DNA of 64,000 bases from Acidobacteriota bacterium (GCA_029781855.1 JAKOVX010000080.1:19042-83041), one strand, 5' to 3'; positions 36,867 through 45,740 are shown, counted from the first letter of the stretch. Numbers and translations are program-made. Notes: generated by a model from the letters alone, not told the origin.

Positions 36867-37464
36867 GGAGGCGGAAACCCGACCGGTAGGGAGGGTGCGC
36901 GACGTGGTCTAGAAGTTGGGTAAATCGTCTCCTTGGCCGTAGAGTACATAGTTACAAGCTCCTTCTACGTGATTAGTCTTCCAAAGATAACGCGTGCTGC
37001 CGCCTCGGGCCCAAACCCGCTGATCAGTGGAGATCATGCCGGCTCGCCGCAGTTCTCTTGTCGAATTTGATTTGAAGGCGTTCATCAGAATCTCGGGTCT
37101 TCGCGAAGAAGCGACAACCGTATGCACATGATTTGTCCGTACATTGATCGCGAACAGCCGGTAGCCCCGATGGTCACATACTTCATGGATAGCCCGGTCC
37201 ACAACCTCGCGTCGCGAACCATCCAGCAGGAAGTCCTCCGACATGCGCCTGTCCATCATGATCCGGTTCAGATTTCTACTGGGCAGGACCTTCGGTGTGC
37301 CATAGATGTTCTTTCCATGCCTGTCCACCGAGTATCGCTCGTCACCGTGGAGCCACGTTCCATACGTCCTGAACGTGATCAGATAGGCAAGCGGGATTTC
37401 GTTGTCGTCCCAGTCGTGGTTCGTCATATTGCGCACCCTCCCTACTGGTCGGGTTTCCGCCTCC
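36867..37464. mobile_element. RAYT element with 34-bp terminal inverted repeats
   Basis: Arms 36867-36900 and 37431-37464 are inverted copies with one mismatch in 34 bases (core ACCCGACC[G/A]GTAGGGAG). They closely flank a REP-associated tyrosine transposase gene. The right arm supplies GGAGGG as the Shine-Dalgarno for the transposase and also an in-frame GTG. The element is 598 bases and sits in the 626-base gap between two genes. Confidence 0.85.
36909..37427 (-). CDS. REP-associated tyrosine transposase (Y1/HUH family)
   Basis: 172 aa single-strand transposase of the IS200-like class. The HUH metal motif is HVH in TNHVHTVVA, and the nucleophile Tyr is probably in CNYVLYGQ. The N-terminal ITFRTYGTWLHGDER is typical of RAYT proteins, which act on hairpin REP sequences. 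The flanking inverted repeats at 36867 and 37431 are its likely substrates. ATG at 37427 is preceded by GGAGGG in the repeat; GTG at 37436 is an alternative. Confidence 0.88.
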   Translation of the reverse strand: MTNHDWDDNEIPLAYLITFRTYGTWLHGDERYSVDRHGKNIYGTPKVLPSRNLNRIMMDRRMSEDFLLDGSRREVVDRAIHEVCDHRGYRLFAINVRTNHVHTVVASSRRPEILMNAFKSNSTRELRRAGMISTDQRVWARGGSTRYLWKTNHVEGACNYVLYGQGDDLPNF

Positions 37465-37475
37465 TATTCGGCGGC

Positions 37476-38393
37476 CTATAATATCCCCAAGCTCTGCAGG
37501 TCCGCGATTGGTTCGTCGAACGAGCAGGAGCCGAACGAATGGATGCCGTGGGCACGCAGCTGTTCGATCTCGACGAGGTTTAGGGCATATTCGTTGCGCC
37601 ATTTGACGCCCGCGTCGCTGAATTCGAACACCTCTTCGAACTCCTCCTCCATCAGGTCAACGAGGAAGCTCGGCCGGTAAGATTCCCGTGCAAAACCGGT
37701 CATCAGGAACAAGTTCAGAAATCCATGCATCGTTCCCTGGACCGAATTTTCCAAGTAGGTCAGCGGACGAAAGCATCGGATCGGATGGTGCAGCCCGGCG
37801 GTCGCCTTGAACGGGACGTTAGCCGCAACACATGTCTGGACAAATCTGACCACGCTCTCCGACGACGGAAAGGCCTCGGGGACGACGCCGCCGGTACGGA
37901 TCTTGGCACGCTGTTCAGCAAAGGCCGTCGCGGCGATCAGTTCGTCAAAACCGTCCTTCGGCTCGATCTCAAAATAAACCGAGACGCCCGCAGGGAGCGA
38001 CGCCGACACCGTCTCGATCTGATAGCGTGTGACCGCTTTCATCTCTATCGAATCGCAGATAATGCCCGGGCCGTTCGCGAGATTAAAATCTTCGACGGTT
38101 CGCAGCGTTGCCTGCAGATCGTCGCTCGCGACAACCGCGATCCGCCAGGCCGTCGACGCATCACGCGAGACAAAATCGGCCGCTGCCTCGTAAAATTCCC
38201 GCAGGCGTCCGACACCGACCACGAAACGGCCCAACATCCAGTTGTAGTTGCTGTTGCGGTACGTCGCGTAATTGATCACAGCCTCAGACATCGAGAGCGC
38301 CGCCGGCGGGAATAGCCCGGCGTAATCGATCGCTTCGGTGAGAAGCAACCGAACGGATTCCTTGACGTTCGTTTGAGCTGCGGCCGTTGTCAT
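37476..38393 (-). CDS. Conserved hypothetical protein, 305 aa
   Basis: No domain recognised. It is a soluble alpha/beta protein with motifs AIDYAGLFPPAALSM near the N-terminus, VYFEIEPKDGFDELIAA in the middle, and FKATAGLHHPIR, which suggests a TIM-barrel-like active-site loop with two His residues. It precedes fahA on the same strand, and the two would form one unit were it not for the RAYT element between them; a role in aromatic or sugar catabolism is possible but unproven. ATG at 38393 is preferred; an upstream TTG at 38420 exists. Confidence 0.7.
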   Translation of the reverse strand: MTTAAAQTNVKESVRLLLTEAIDYAGLFPPAALSMSEAVINYATYRNSNYNWMLGRFVVGVGRLREFYEAAADFVSRDASTAWRIAVVASDDLQATLRTVEDFNLANGPGIICDSIEMKAVTRYQIETVSASLPAGVSVYFEIEPKDGFDELIAATAFAEQRAKIRTGGVVPEAFPSSESVVRFVQTCVAANVPFKATAGLHHPIRCFRPLTYLENSVQGTMHGFLNLFLMTGFARESYRPSFLVDLMEEEFEEVFEFSDAGVKWRNEYALNLVEIEQLRAHGIHSFGSCSFDEPIADLQSLGIL

Positions 38394-38559
38394 TCGTTGG
38401 TTCGTGTGCGAGATCTTCAAGCTTGATATTATGAATTACCGCAGGATATTACAACCGGCACGGCCTTTCCGGTCGATTCAATTTCAGGTATCTCCGGTTT
38501 GCATTTCGACGAAATTCTGAAGTATCGTGTCATATTCTCAGTATCCGAAATCAAACCAG

Positions 38560-39069
38560 ATGCGTGTTTTAGGAATCGACCCGGGCAGCGAAACGCTCGG
38601 TTGGGGCGTGGTCGAGGGCACGGGCACAAAATACACGCTTGTCGATTACGGGACCGTTAAGTCGAACACGCGCGACGCTTTCTCGAAACGGCTGCTGAAC
38701 ATTTACGACGCCGTCGCCGACCTGATGGGCACGCATTCGCCGGACGTTTTGTCGGTCGAGGATACGTTCTATGCCGTCAACGTCGGCGTCGCTTTGAAAC
38801 TGGGCCAGGTCCGCGGGATCATGCTGCTGCTGGCGGAGCAACGCGGCCTCGGCATCGCCGAATACGCACCTCGGCTGGTCAAGCAGACCGTCGTCGGATA
38901 CGGCAACGCCGAGAAGCAGCAAGTGCAGCACATGGTCAAGATCCTGTTGAAAATGAAGGAGTTGCCGACGCCGCACGATGCGGCGGACGCTCTGGCGATC
39001 GCGATTTGTCATTTTCATCACGCGGGTTTGCAGGAAAGAATAAAAAGATCTCAGACAAGGCCGAAGTAG
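38560..39069 (+). CDS. ruvC: Holliday junction endonuclease
   Basis: 169 aa. It resolves Holliday junctions with RuvAB. The four acidic catalytic residues are D7 (GIDPGSETLGWG), E67 (SVEDTFYAVN), D140 and D143 (HDAADALAIA). The ATG at 38560 gives the usual N-terminus MRVLGIDPG; a GTG at 38527 is less likely. ruvA and ruvB are not in the window. Confidence 0.95.
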   Translation: MRVLGIDPGSETLGWGVVEGTGTKYTLVDYGTVKSNTRDAFSKRLLNIYDAVADLMGTHSPDVLSVEDTFYAVNVGVALKLGQVRGIMLLLAEQRGLGIAEYAPRLVKQTVVGYGNAEKQQVQHMVKILLKMKELPTPHDAADALAIAICHFHHAGLQERIKRSQTRPK

Positions 39070-39093
39070 TGTTTTCGGCCCACGGGAAACGCT

Positions 39094-39858
39094 ATGAAGA
39101 TCCCTCTCACAGCAACACTTTTCATCGTTTTTGCGGCATTGTGCGTCCCGGTTTCGGGCCAGGCGCGAAAAAAGGGCACCTCGCCGAGATCGCGGACGGC
39201 TGCGGCACGCAGTCCCGAGATCGGGCAGACAGCAGTCGTGATCGACGAAACGCTGTCGGTTCTTCGCGAAAAACCGAGCCTCTATTCGGCTAGCATCCAG
39301 CGGATGCGGCGAGGTCGAACGATCCAGATACTCGGTGTCGCCGAGGGCGACGGCGTGAAATTTTACCGCGTGACCGCACCACCGTCGAACTTCGGCTGGG
39401 TGCAATCCGATGCAGTTTTCGGCAAATTTCGGGCTTCGGACGAGGAACGTCTGGCACGTCTCGTCCAGGCACTGAACGGTTTCGACCAGATCGAGGCTGC
39501 GGTCGAATTTTTCAATATGTACCCGGAATCGAAGTTTCGCCCCTCGATCCTGCTGCTTTTTGGCGACCTGCTTGAGGAATCTGCCGCAAAGCTCTCGAAA
39601 GACGCCGGCAACCGCCTGAAATCAAAGGAAATGGCGGCCTCCGCCGCTCCTGCACACAGCTATTTTCTCAATTTCGTCAGCCTCGACCGCTACCGTAAGC
39701 TCGGTATCACGTTCGTCTTCAATTCCGCCGCGAGGCAGTTTCATTACGACGGAGCGAGTTGGAATGAAATAGTCCGGAAGTTCCCGGCAGCGCCCGAAAG
39801 CGAAGAAGCCAAAAAGCGTCTGGCATCGCTGAAACTCAAGATGGAAGCGACAAAGTAG
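39094..39858 (+). CDS. Exported SH3-like protein
   Basis: 254 aa. A signal peptide (residues 1-22, cleavage near VSGQA) is followed by a basic linker and an SH3b-like region (about 47-112: TLSVLREKPSL, GRTIQILGV, GWVQSDAVFG). The remaining 140 residues are helical and may include TPR-like elements (AAVEFFNMYPESKFRPSILLL). It probably acts in the periplasm, perhaps on the cell wall. It starts 24 bases after ruvC. Confidence 0.72.
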   Translation: MKIPLTATLFIVFAALCVPVSGQARKKGTSPRSRTAAARSPEIGQTAVVIDETLSVLREKPSLYSASIQRMRRGRTIQILGVAEGDGVKFYRVTAPPSNFGWVQSDAVFGKFRASDEERLARLVQALNGFDQIEAAVEFFNMYPESKFRPSILLLFGDLLEESAAKLSKDAGNRLKSKEMAASAAPAHSYFLNFVSLDRYRKLGITFVFNSAARQFHYDGASWNEIVRKFPAAPESEEAKKRLASLKLKMEATK

Positions 39859-39872
39859 CTCGGCGACCACGA

Positions 39873-40766
39873 TCAACCCATCGCGACCGCGATCTCGGCG
39901 GCAACGCGGGCGTTGTTTTCGAGCAGTGCGATGTTTGCCGCGAGTGTCCGCCCGCCGCTGCGTTTGGACATTTGCGATAGGAGGAACGGCGTGATCTCCT
40001 TGCCGTGAATTCCCTGCTTGTCGGCGAGTGTAAGTGCTTCGGCAAGGATAGATTCGAGTTCAGACCGGTCGATCTCAAAGCGCTCAGGGACAGGAACCGA
40101 TACAAGTATGGAGTTTGTCAGTCCGAGCCGGTCCCGCGAATCGGCGATCGCCGCGACCTCGGCCGCCGCGTCGACACGTTCGTCGACGGCGAGCCCGCTC
40201 GTACGCGAGTAGAACGCCGGCATCTCGTCGCACTGCCAGCCGAGAACCGTAATTCCATAAGTCTCAAGCCACTCGCGTGTCCGCGGCAGATCGAGGACGA
40301 TCTTTGCACCCGAGCAGACGACCGTGATCGGCGTCTGTGCGAGTTCCGGCAGGTCCGCCGAAATATCAGCCGAAAAACCACGGTGAACACCGCCGATGCC
40401 GCCGGTCGCGAAGACCTTGATACCGGCGCGTTTGGCAATGAACGCAGTCGTCGCGACCGTAGTGGCGCAGTCCAGGCGATTAGCAACGGCGATGGCAAGG
40501 TCGCGGCGCGAGATTTTGCGTATGTCGTTTCGGGTCGCAAGCTGTTCCATCTGGTCAGATCTAAGGCCGACGCAAAACTGACCGCCAAAGACCGCGATCG
40601 TCGCTGGTGTTGCACCGTTTTCGCGAACCACCGCTTCCAGCTTTACCGCCGTCTCAAGATTTCGCGGATGCGGCAGGCCATGGGCGATGACCGTGGATTC
40701 GAGGGCAACGACCGGGCGGCCTTCGTTTATTGCTTCCGAGACCTCAGGGCTGAATTTGATCTCCAT
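39873..40766 (-). CDS. psuG: Pseudouridine-5'-phosphate glycosidase
   Basis: 297 aa. It splits pseudouridine 5'-phosphate into uracil and ribose 5-phosphate. Family motifs are VALESTVIAHGLPHP, FATGGIGGVHRG (active-site Lys/Gly region) and the DEMPAFYSRTSG loop. psuK (pseudouridine kinase) is not adjacent. A terminator-like hairpin of the upstream lepB gene ends directly before its start codon. Confidence 0.93.
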   Translation of the reverse strand: MEIKFSPEVSEAINEGRPVVALESTVIAHGLPHPRNLETAVKLEAVVRENGATPATIAVFGGQFCVGLRSDQMEQLATRNDIRKISRRDLAIAVANRLDCATTVATTAFIAKRAGIKVFATGGIGGVHRGFSADISADLPELAQTPITVVCSGAKIVLDLPRTREWLETYGITVLGWQCDEMPAFYSRTSGLAVDERVDAAAEVAAIADSRDRLGLTNSILVSVPVPERFEIDRSELESILAEALTLADKQGIHGKEITPFLLSQMSKRSGGRTLAANIALLENNARVAAEIAVAMG

Positions 40767-40798
40767 AAAATTAAAACGGCGGCCGATCGGACCGCCGT
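40767..40798 (-). terminator. Rho-independent terminator of lepB
   Basis: On the minus strand ACGGCGGTC pairs with GGCCGCCGT (one wobble), followed by TTTTAATTTT. The T run ends at the psuG ATG, so termination here competes with psuG transcription by read-through. Confidence 0.7.
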
Positions 40799-40820
40799 GA
40801 ACCAGATCGAAATCGGCGCA

Positions 40821-41660
40821 TTACTTGATCTGCGTCCCGATACGGCTAAGACGCGGGTTGGTGATGCACCCGAACATACCGCCGTCCGATGCTCCGCGGT
40901 CGCACGACCAATAGACGAACATCGCCCGTCCGATGATCAGATCGCGAGGGACAAATCCCCAATATCGGCTATCTTCGCTATTGTCGCGGCTGTCGCCCAT
41001 AACGAAGAAACTGTTGTCCGGCACTATCATCGGCTTGCCGGGTATCGCGAACTCATAACCTTGCCGCGACAGGTGGCCGCCGGCCTTGACCTCCGTCATT
41101 GTCTCCTCACCGTAATAGACGCTGTATTTCTGGTCCGGCGTACGGTCCTCAATTTCCTTGGTAATGAGGGCCGATTGCTGGTCGCCCTTCGTCGGCGGAT
41201 CGCCGAGGATACGGTGCTCGGGCAGCAGTTCCCCGTTGATGAAGACCTGATTGTCCTTGAATTCAACGGTTTCGCCCGGCAGGCCGATCACGCGCTTAAC
41301 GTAGTTGATCTGGTATGGAATGATGCCGCGGGACTTGTCATTCTGCGGATGGACCTTGTTTCCGGGATATTTGAAGACGATTATATCGCCGCGCTGGATC
41401 TCACGCTGCGGCAGGAACCATAGCGAATGTCCACCGGGCGTAAAAATGAACTTGTTAACGAGCAGGTAATCGCCGACGAGGATCGTGTTCTGCATCGAAC
41501 CGGTCGGAACTGTGACCGCCTGCAGAATGAACGTCATTCCGAAAAGCGCCATTATCAGCGTCACAACAAACGACTCGAAATACTCCCGTGCGGTCGATTT
41601 TGGCGGGCCGGTCGGTTTCTTTTCCGCCTCGGCCGCGATCTCTTTTTCTTCAGTACTCAT
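40821..41660 (-). CDS. lepB: Signal peptidase I
   Basis: 279 aa. It removes signal peptides at the inner membrane. One N-terminal membrane helix (about 28-50) is followed by the catalytic Ser in VPTGSMQNTI and the Lys in YVKRVIGLPGE, then GDSRDNSEDSRYWG. It starts 27 bases after rnc, giving an rnc-lepB pair. N-terminus is rich in Glu and Lys before the helix. Confidence 0.95.
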   Translation of the reverse strand: MSTEEKEIAAEAEKKPTGPPKSTAREYFESFVVTLIMALFGMTFILQAVTVPTGSMQNTILVGDYLLVNKFIFTPGGHSLWFLPQREIQRGDIIVFKYPGNKVHPQNDKSRGIIPYQINYVKRVIGLPGETVEFKDNQVFINGELLPEHRILGDPPTKGDQQSALITKEIEDRTPDQKYSVYYGEETMTEVKAGGHLSRQGYEFAIPGKPMIVPDNSFFVMGDSRDNSEDSRYWGFVPRDLIIGRAMFVYWSCDRGASDGGMFGCITNPRLSRIGTQIK

Positions 41661-41687
41661 AGATCAATGAAATTATTTACGCAAATT

Positions 41688-42410
41688 CTAGGCAGGAGGT
41701 TCAACATGTACGTTCAGGGCCCTCAGGGCCGCGGCCGCCGCATCCATCTCGGCCGCCTTTATCGAATTGCCCTCGCCAAACGTCTTGCCGCCGTCCCACG
41801 TCGCCTCTACCGAAAAGACCCGTGCGTGCGGCGGGCCGTCCGTTTTGATGACCTTGTAAACCGGGGCCGGATGTTTAGCCGATTGCAGCGTTTCCTGCAG
41901 CAGGGACTTGTAGTCGATCGACGATCGTGGCGTTGCGGACCGAAGTTCATCCACGAAAATGCGGCCAACAAAAACACGGGCTGCCGAATATCCGCCGTCA
42001 AAGAACACTGCTCCGATGATCGCCTCGAGCGTGTTCGCGAGCAGCGCCTGCTTTTTCCGGCCTCCGGTCTTCTCCTCGCCTTTGCCCATCCGGAGATATT
42101 CGCCGAGTTTAAGATGATCGCCTAGTCGTGCAAGCGTTCCCGTGCTTACCAGATGGTGCTTCATCAGCGTCAGGTCGCCTTCGCCAAGCGTCGGATTGCT
42201 CAGGAACAACTGTTCGGCAATGATCAGCCCGAGGACGCTGTCACCGACAAATTCGAGCGATTCATTCTCGGTTTGGCGGATCACCTCTTCCGGTTCGCCG
42301 TTCTTATTCTCAAATGCCCACGAGCGATGCGTTACAGCTCGCTCAAGAATTTTAATGTAACGAAACTTGTGACCGATCAGGTTTTCAAGTTTCGCAAGTT
42401 TTGAGAGCAT
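41688..42410 (-). CDS. rnc: Ribonuclease III
   Basis: 240 aa. A double-strand RNase that processes rRNA and mRNA. The catalytic signature is NESLEFVGDSVLG, with a second acidic site ANTLEAIIGAVFFDGG; a C-terminal dsRNA-binding domain follows residue 165 (YKSLLQETLQSAKH). I chose the ATG at 42410; the in-frame extension to 42473 lies in the terminator of the neighbouring gene. Confidence 0.95.
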   Translation of the reverse strand: MLSKLAKLENLIGHKFRYIKILERAVTHRSWAFENKNGEPEEVIRQTENESLEFVGDSVLGLIIAEQLFLSNPTLGEGDLTLMKHHLVSTGTLARLGDHLKLGEYLRMGKGEEKTGGRKKQALLANTLEAIIGAVFFDGGYSAARVFVGRIFVDELRSATPRSSIDYKSLLQETLQSAKHPAPVYKVIKTDGPPHARVFSVEATWDGGKTFGEGNSIKAAEMDAAAAALRALNVHVEPPA

Positions 42411-42435
42411 GACCGATTCTAGAAAGAATATCAGC

Positions 42436-42471
42436 AAAAAGAAAGCCGGACACCTCGAAAAAGTGTCCGGC
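42436..42471 (-). terminator. Rho-independent terminator
   Basis: A perfect 9-bp stem GCCGGACAC/GTGTCCGGC (42445-42471) with a 9-base loop; on the minus strand it is followed by TTTCTTTTT. It ends the exported-protein gene that stops at 42495. Confidence 0.85.
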
Positions 42472-42494
42472 AAGATTTTCAGATCATCAATCGA

Positions 42495-43790
42495 TTAATT
42501 ATTCGTGCCTTTCTTTTTGGCAACGACCTTTGACGAAGACGCCGAAGTTCCCTGTGACTTGGAGGCACTGGTCACTGCCGACTGCGGCTTAACGACCGTT
42601 GTCGGCTTGGTTGCCGGCGCCGGCTTGGCCGGGGTCGTCACTGCCGGAGTTGCCGGCGGTGCTGTCGTCGTAGAGGTCGAGGTCGTTGTCGTTGTCGGGT
42701 CCGGATCATTTACAGGCGTGATCGCAGTCGTCGGATCTGGCATCGGCTTAGCGGTCGCGGTGGTTATCCATTGGTCGAGACCATCGGCTTTCCCGTTGTT
42801 ACGAACCTTATAAAGATTTGTTAACGTCGTTAACAGGCCTTCACGATAAGGCTTACCTGCGGGCGTGTCCGGCGCGAGCGAATAGGCTCGGGAGTAGGCA
42901 TCTAACGCTCGCTCGGCAGTGCCATTGAAAATTGCGAGTTTCGCTTTGATCGCATCGACCTTTTGCTGTTTGACTTCCGGAGTGTCGGAGTCGCTCTGGG
43001 CCGCGATCATGACACCTAACTCATCGTACAACTTCTTCGCAGGTTCGTAATAATATTCTCCGATCGTAGCGTAAACGACGGGGTTCGTTTTGGTGGTCGA
43101 GTTGACCTGAGTCGCATTGTAGAGATATTTAACCCCTTCTTTTGGGTCTTTTTTACCAACCGAAAGAATGTAGCCTATTGTGTAATTCATCCAACCGATG
43201 GCATCGTCCTTGTCCTTATAAACAAAGGGTGGGACCGAAAAAGTTGTGAATTTCTTGCCACCTTCGAGATCCGCAAGGGCCATCTTGGCGTAATAGATGG
43301 TGTCATCATTCCATTTGGAGTTCTTGTTGTAGGTCAGTTCATCGAGGCCGACGGATCCGAGAACGAGTTCGGCAGCGCGATATTCGTCCGGTTTCTTGGC
43401 GATAAGCTCCTTGCCGGCGGAATAGACATTATCCCAGTTCTTCTTGGCGAGGCCGTCGTTGAACTTGGCCAGCACAGCGTCCCAATATTCCTTATCGACC
43501 ATAGCGTTATAAATGGTCTCGAGCTTAGGAACCGTGACTCTAAGATAATCCGAGAAGTCTTTCGTTCCATCACACCCGCCGAATTTCTCAAGGAATTGTT
43601 TGCCGGCGTCGATCGCGGCCTTACGACTCTGCTTGTCCTTTTTGGGAAGCAGCTCTCTGATCTGCCCGTCCAATTTGGATATTCCCTCGGCATCCGTGCA
43701 CGGGTCCTGAGCGAAAATTGCTACAGCCCCAAGCGCCAACATCGCGGCAATACCAATTGCTGTAACCGCTGATCTAAAAATCTTTTTCAT
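42495..43790 (-). CDS. Exported tetratricopeptide-like protein with Thr/Pro-rich tail
   Basis: 431 aa. A signal peptide (residues 1-27, AIFAQ) is followed by a helical region of about 300 residues with repeated pairs of helices resembling TPR units, and a tail of about 90 residues rich in Pro, Thr, Ala and Lys (repeats such as DPDPTTTTTSTSTTT) ending in KKKGTNN. GGAGG lies 9 bases before the ATG, and an 11-bp hairpin lies in the 5' leader. Function unknown; a periplasmic scaffold is a guess. Confidence 0.72.
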   Translation of the reverse strand: MKKIFRSAVTAIGIAAMLALGAVAIFAQDPCTDAEGISKLDGQIRELLPKKDKQSRKAAIDAGKQFLEKFGGCDGTKDFSDYLRVTVPKLETIYNAMVDKEYWDAVLAKFNDGLAKKNWDNVYSAGKELIAKKPDEYRAAELVLGSVGLDELTYNKNSKWNDDTIYYAKMALADLEGGKKFTTFSVPPFVYKDKDDAIGWMNYTIGYILSVGKKDPKEGVKYLYNATQVNSTTKTNPVVYATIGEYYYEPAKKLYDELGVMIAAQSDSDTPEVKQQKVDAIKAKLAIFNGTAERALDAYSRAYSLAPDTPAGKPYREGLLTTLTNLYKVRNNGKADGLDQWITTATAKPMPDPTTAITPVNDPDPTTTTTSTSTTTAPPATPAVTTPAKPAPATKPTTVVKPQSAVTSASKSQGTSASSSKVVAKKKGTNN

Positions 43791-44090
43791 TAATTCAATC
43801 CTCCGCCGGAATCTCATTCCGATTGTTTTTACTCTCAGACTTGCCCGAAGTCCTGTCTTCGGGTAAGCGTAAATTCAGATGACCTCTCCGGCAAAATAGT
43901 TGCTAGATTTCGCCCTCTTCACTTATGCCGCGGGACGGCAATACACATCGGTGAAAGTCTGTGCAAAATTAAATAATCGGTTAACTTTCCTACGCGTGTC
44001 AAGCGTAAAGATACCCGCTCCGTTGGAGAAACGCTCAAATCGCTGCGTCTCCAGGGGGCAAAATCCGGTAAGTTCCATCGTTAGAACAAG
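43791..44090. other. Intergenic region between the exported protein and the PBP gene
   Basis: It holds the leader hairpin at 43840-43867 and otherwise nothing I recognise. No convincing -35/-10 pair on the minus strand was found, although the downstream gene clearly needs a promoter here. Confidence 0.4.
43840..43867 (-). promoter_or_regulatory. Leader hairpin upstream of the exported-protein gene
   Basis: CTTGCCCGAAG and CTTCGGGTAAG form an 11-bp stem (one G-T pair) around a 6-base loop. It has no T run on either side, so it is not a terminator; on the minus strand it lies 50 bases before the Shine-Dalgarno, where it could affect mRNA stability or translation. Confidence 0.4.
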
Positions 44091-45740
44091 TCACTGATTC
44101 GGCTGTACAACTCGCTCGCGCGTTTTTTGTGACGGATCTGTCGGAACTGTGATAATTACCGGGGTAAAAACCGGGCTGGACTTAACAGTGTTCTGAACAA
44201 GCTTTTTCGGAGCGGGTTTGTCGATCGTAACTATCCGCGGTGCGCTCCCGACGACCACGACCGGGCGGTCCTCATCGGAGGCGACATTGGAGCCGGAGGC
44301 TGCCGCACTCGCGTCCGTATCGTCGTCATCCTCTTCATCGGCGGTGTTCGCGACCGTGGCCGGTGCCTTCGAGGCGATCTTAAACTCCGTCCACGCGAGG
44401 TTTCGGTCCGTTCGAACGATATTGCGGCTCAGTGCCTGATAGACCTTGCCGGCGACAGCGGCGGCGTATTTGCCGCGCTCCGATTGGCCGCGCGTTATGA
44501 CGGCGACGGCGTATTTCGGGTTCTCGATCGGAGCGACCGATGCGAACAGGCCGACCCACGATCCTTTATCTATGCACGAACCGGTCTTGCCGGCGATCCC
44601 GAGCGACGCGTCGACGCCGCGGCGGGCCGTGCCGTATTCGGCGGTGCCCATCATTCCAGGTATCATTCTGCGAATATTCTGCTGCGGCACTTCTACCTTG
44701 GCTTTGTAAAAGGGTTGGAATTTGGTCTGCTCGTACGAATTTCGCGGGATCCGCGGCAGGACGCGATTGCCTCCGTTGGTGATCGCGGAAACCATCACCG
44801 CGAGCTGCAGCGTCGAAACCTCTGTGTCATCGCCGTGAGAATAGATCCTCGCATTGTTATTGCTGTAGGGCAGTCGGCCCGGAGCCTCGCCTTCGAGATT
44901 GATGCCGGTCGGCTGGCCGAGGCCGAGCTGGCGTCCGTATTCGACAAGCTTGGTGTTGCCAAGCTCGGATCCGACGCGTTGAAAATACCCGTTGTCAGAA
45001 AATGCGATCGCATCATCGAGCTTGCGGCGGGTATTGATGTCGCGGACGGAGCCGTCCTCTTTGCTGATGACGCCTTCGTTAAGGCCGGCGGCGGCCGTTA
45101 CGAGTTTGATCGTCGAACACGGTCGAATGGTGCTGCGAACGGCCCAGTCCTGGTTTACGATCGTCAGGATCTTGCCCGTCTTGGCTTCCATCACAACGAT
45201 CGAGCCGGCGTGCGAGCCGAGAGCTTCGACCGCGGCGCGGCGGATATTCAGGTCTTCGCCTTCGGTTTGGTCGCGGGAAATGTTCGCTACGGTCTCCGTA
45301 CGAAGTCCGCGTTCAAAAGCCAACTTACGCTCGCGGGCCTCGCGGGCAGCCTGTTCGCGGCGGCGCCTTTCGGCGAGGATCGCTGCCTCGCGCTCTTTTT
45401 CCTTACGGCGGCGTTCGGCTGCCTCACGCTTCGTTTCGTGCAGCTTTTTAGCGTCCTTTTTAGACTTGGCGTCAGCTACGCGGTCCTTACCGCGCCTGGT
45501 GTCCTTGCGGGCGTCCTTTCGTGAATCTTTTCGTGAATCCTTCCGGGTATCCTTTTTAGCGACAGACTTTGTGGATTTCTTGGCATCCCTGACCTGTTTT
45601 TCTGTCTTCTTAGCCTGTGTGGCCTTTTTGGGAGCCGCGGACCGCTTTTGGGCGTCTGCGTTGCCGCCAAACAGAAAAACCATTGCCAATATCGCCAACG
45701 CTGCGGCGACACGGATTCTTTCAGGGAACATCAACCTCAT
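44091..45740 (-). CDS. Penicillin-binding protein transpeptidase with long basic N-terminal arm
   Basis: 549 aa. A signal-anchor helix (10-27) is followed by about 115 residues of Lys/Arg/Asp/Glu including RKDSRKDSRKDARKD (69-83) and a coiled-coil-like arm to residue 145. The transpeptidase domain has S209-T-I-K212, S248-D-N250 and K385-T-G, all three catalytic motifs. No glycosyltransferase or dimerization domain precedes it, so it resembles class B PBPs or D-transpeptidases. The C-terminal 100 residues are Thr/Pro/acid-rich. GAGG lies 7 bases before the ATG. Confidence 0.85.
   Translation of the reverse strand: MRLMFPERIRVAAALAILAMVFLFGGNADAQKRSAAPKKATQAKKTEKQVRDAKKSTKSVAKKDTRKDSRKDSRKDARKDTRRGKDRVADAKSKKDAKKLHETKREAAERRRKEKEREAAILAERRRREQAAREARERKLAFERGLRTETVANISRDQTEGEDLNIRRAAVEALGSHAGSIVVMEAKTGKILTIVNQDWAVRSTIRPCSTIKLVTAAAGLNEGVISKEDGSVRDINTRRKLDDAIAFSDNGYFQRVGSELGNTKLVEYGRQLGLGQPTGINLEGEAPGRLPYSNNNARIYSHGDDTEVSTLQLAVMVSAITNGGNRVLPRIPRNSYEQTKFQPFYKAKVEVPQQNIRRMIPGMMGTAEYGTARRGVDASLGIAGKTGSCIDKGSWVGLFASVAPIENPKYAVAVITRGQSERGKYAAAVAGKVYQALSRNIVRTDRNLAWTEFKIASKAPATVANTADEEDDDDTDASAAASGSNVASDEDRPVVVVGSAPRIVTIDKPAPKKLVQNTVKSSPVFTPVIITVPTDPSQKTRERVVQPNQ

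Noticed and set aside
40005..41423. A 472-codon open frame opposite psuG and lepB
   Set aside because: Antisense shadow of two well-supported genes, without a start signal or recognisable domain.
44484..45524. A 346-codon frame opposite the PBP gene
   Set aside because: Antisense shadow; the three penicillin-binding motifs lie on the minus strand.
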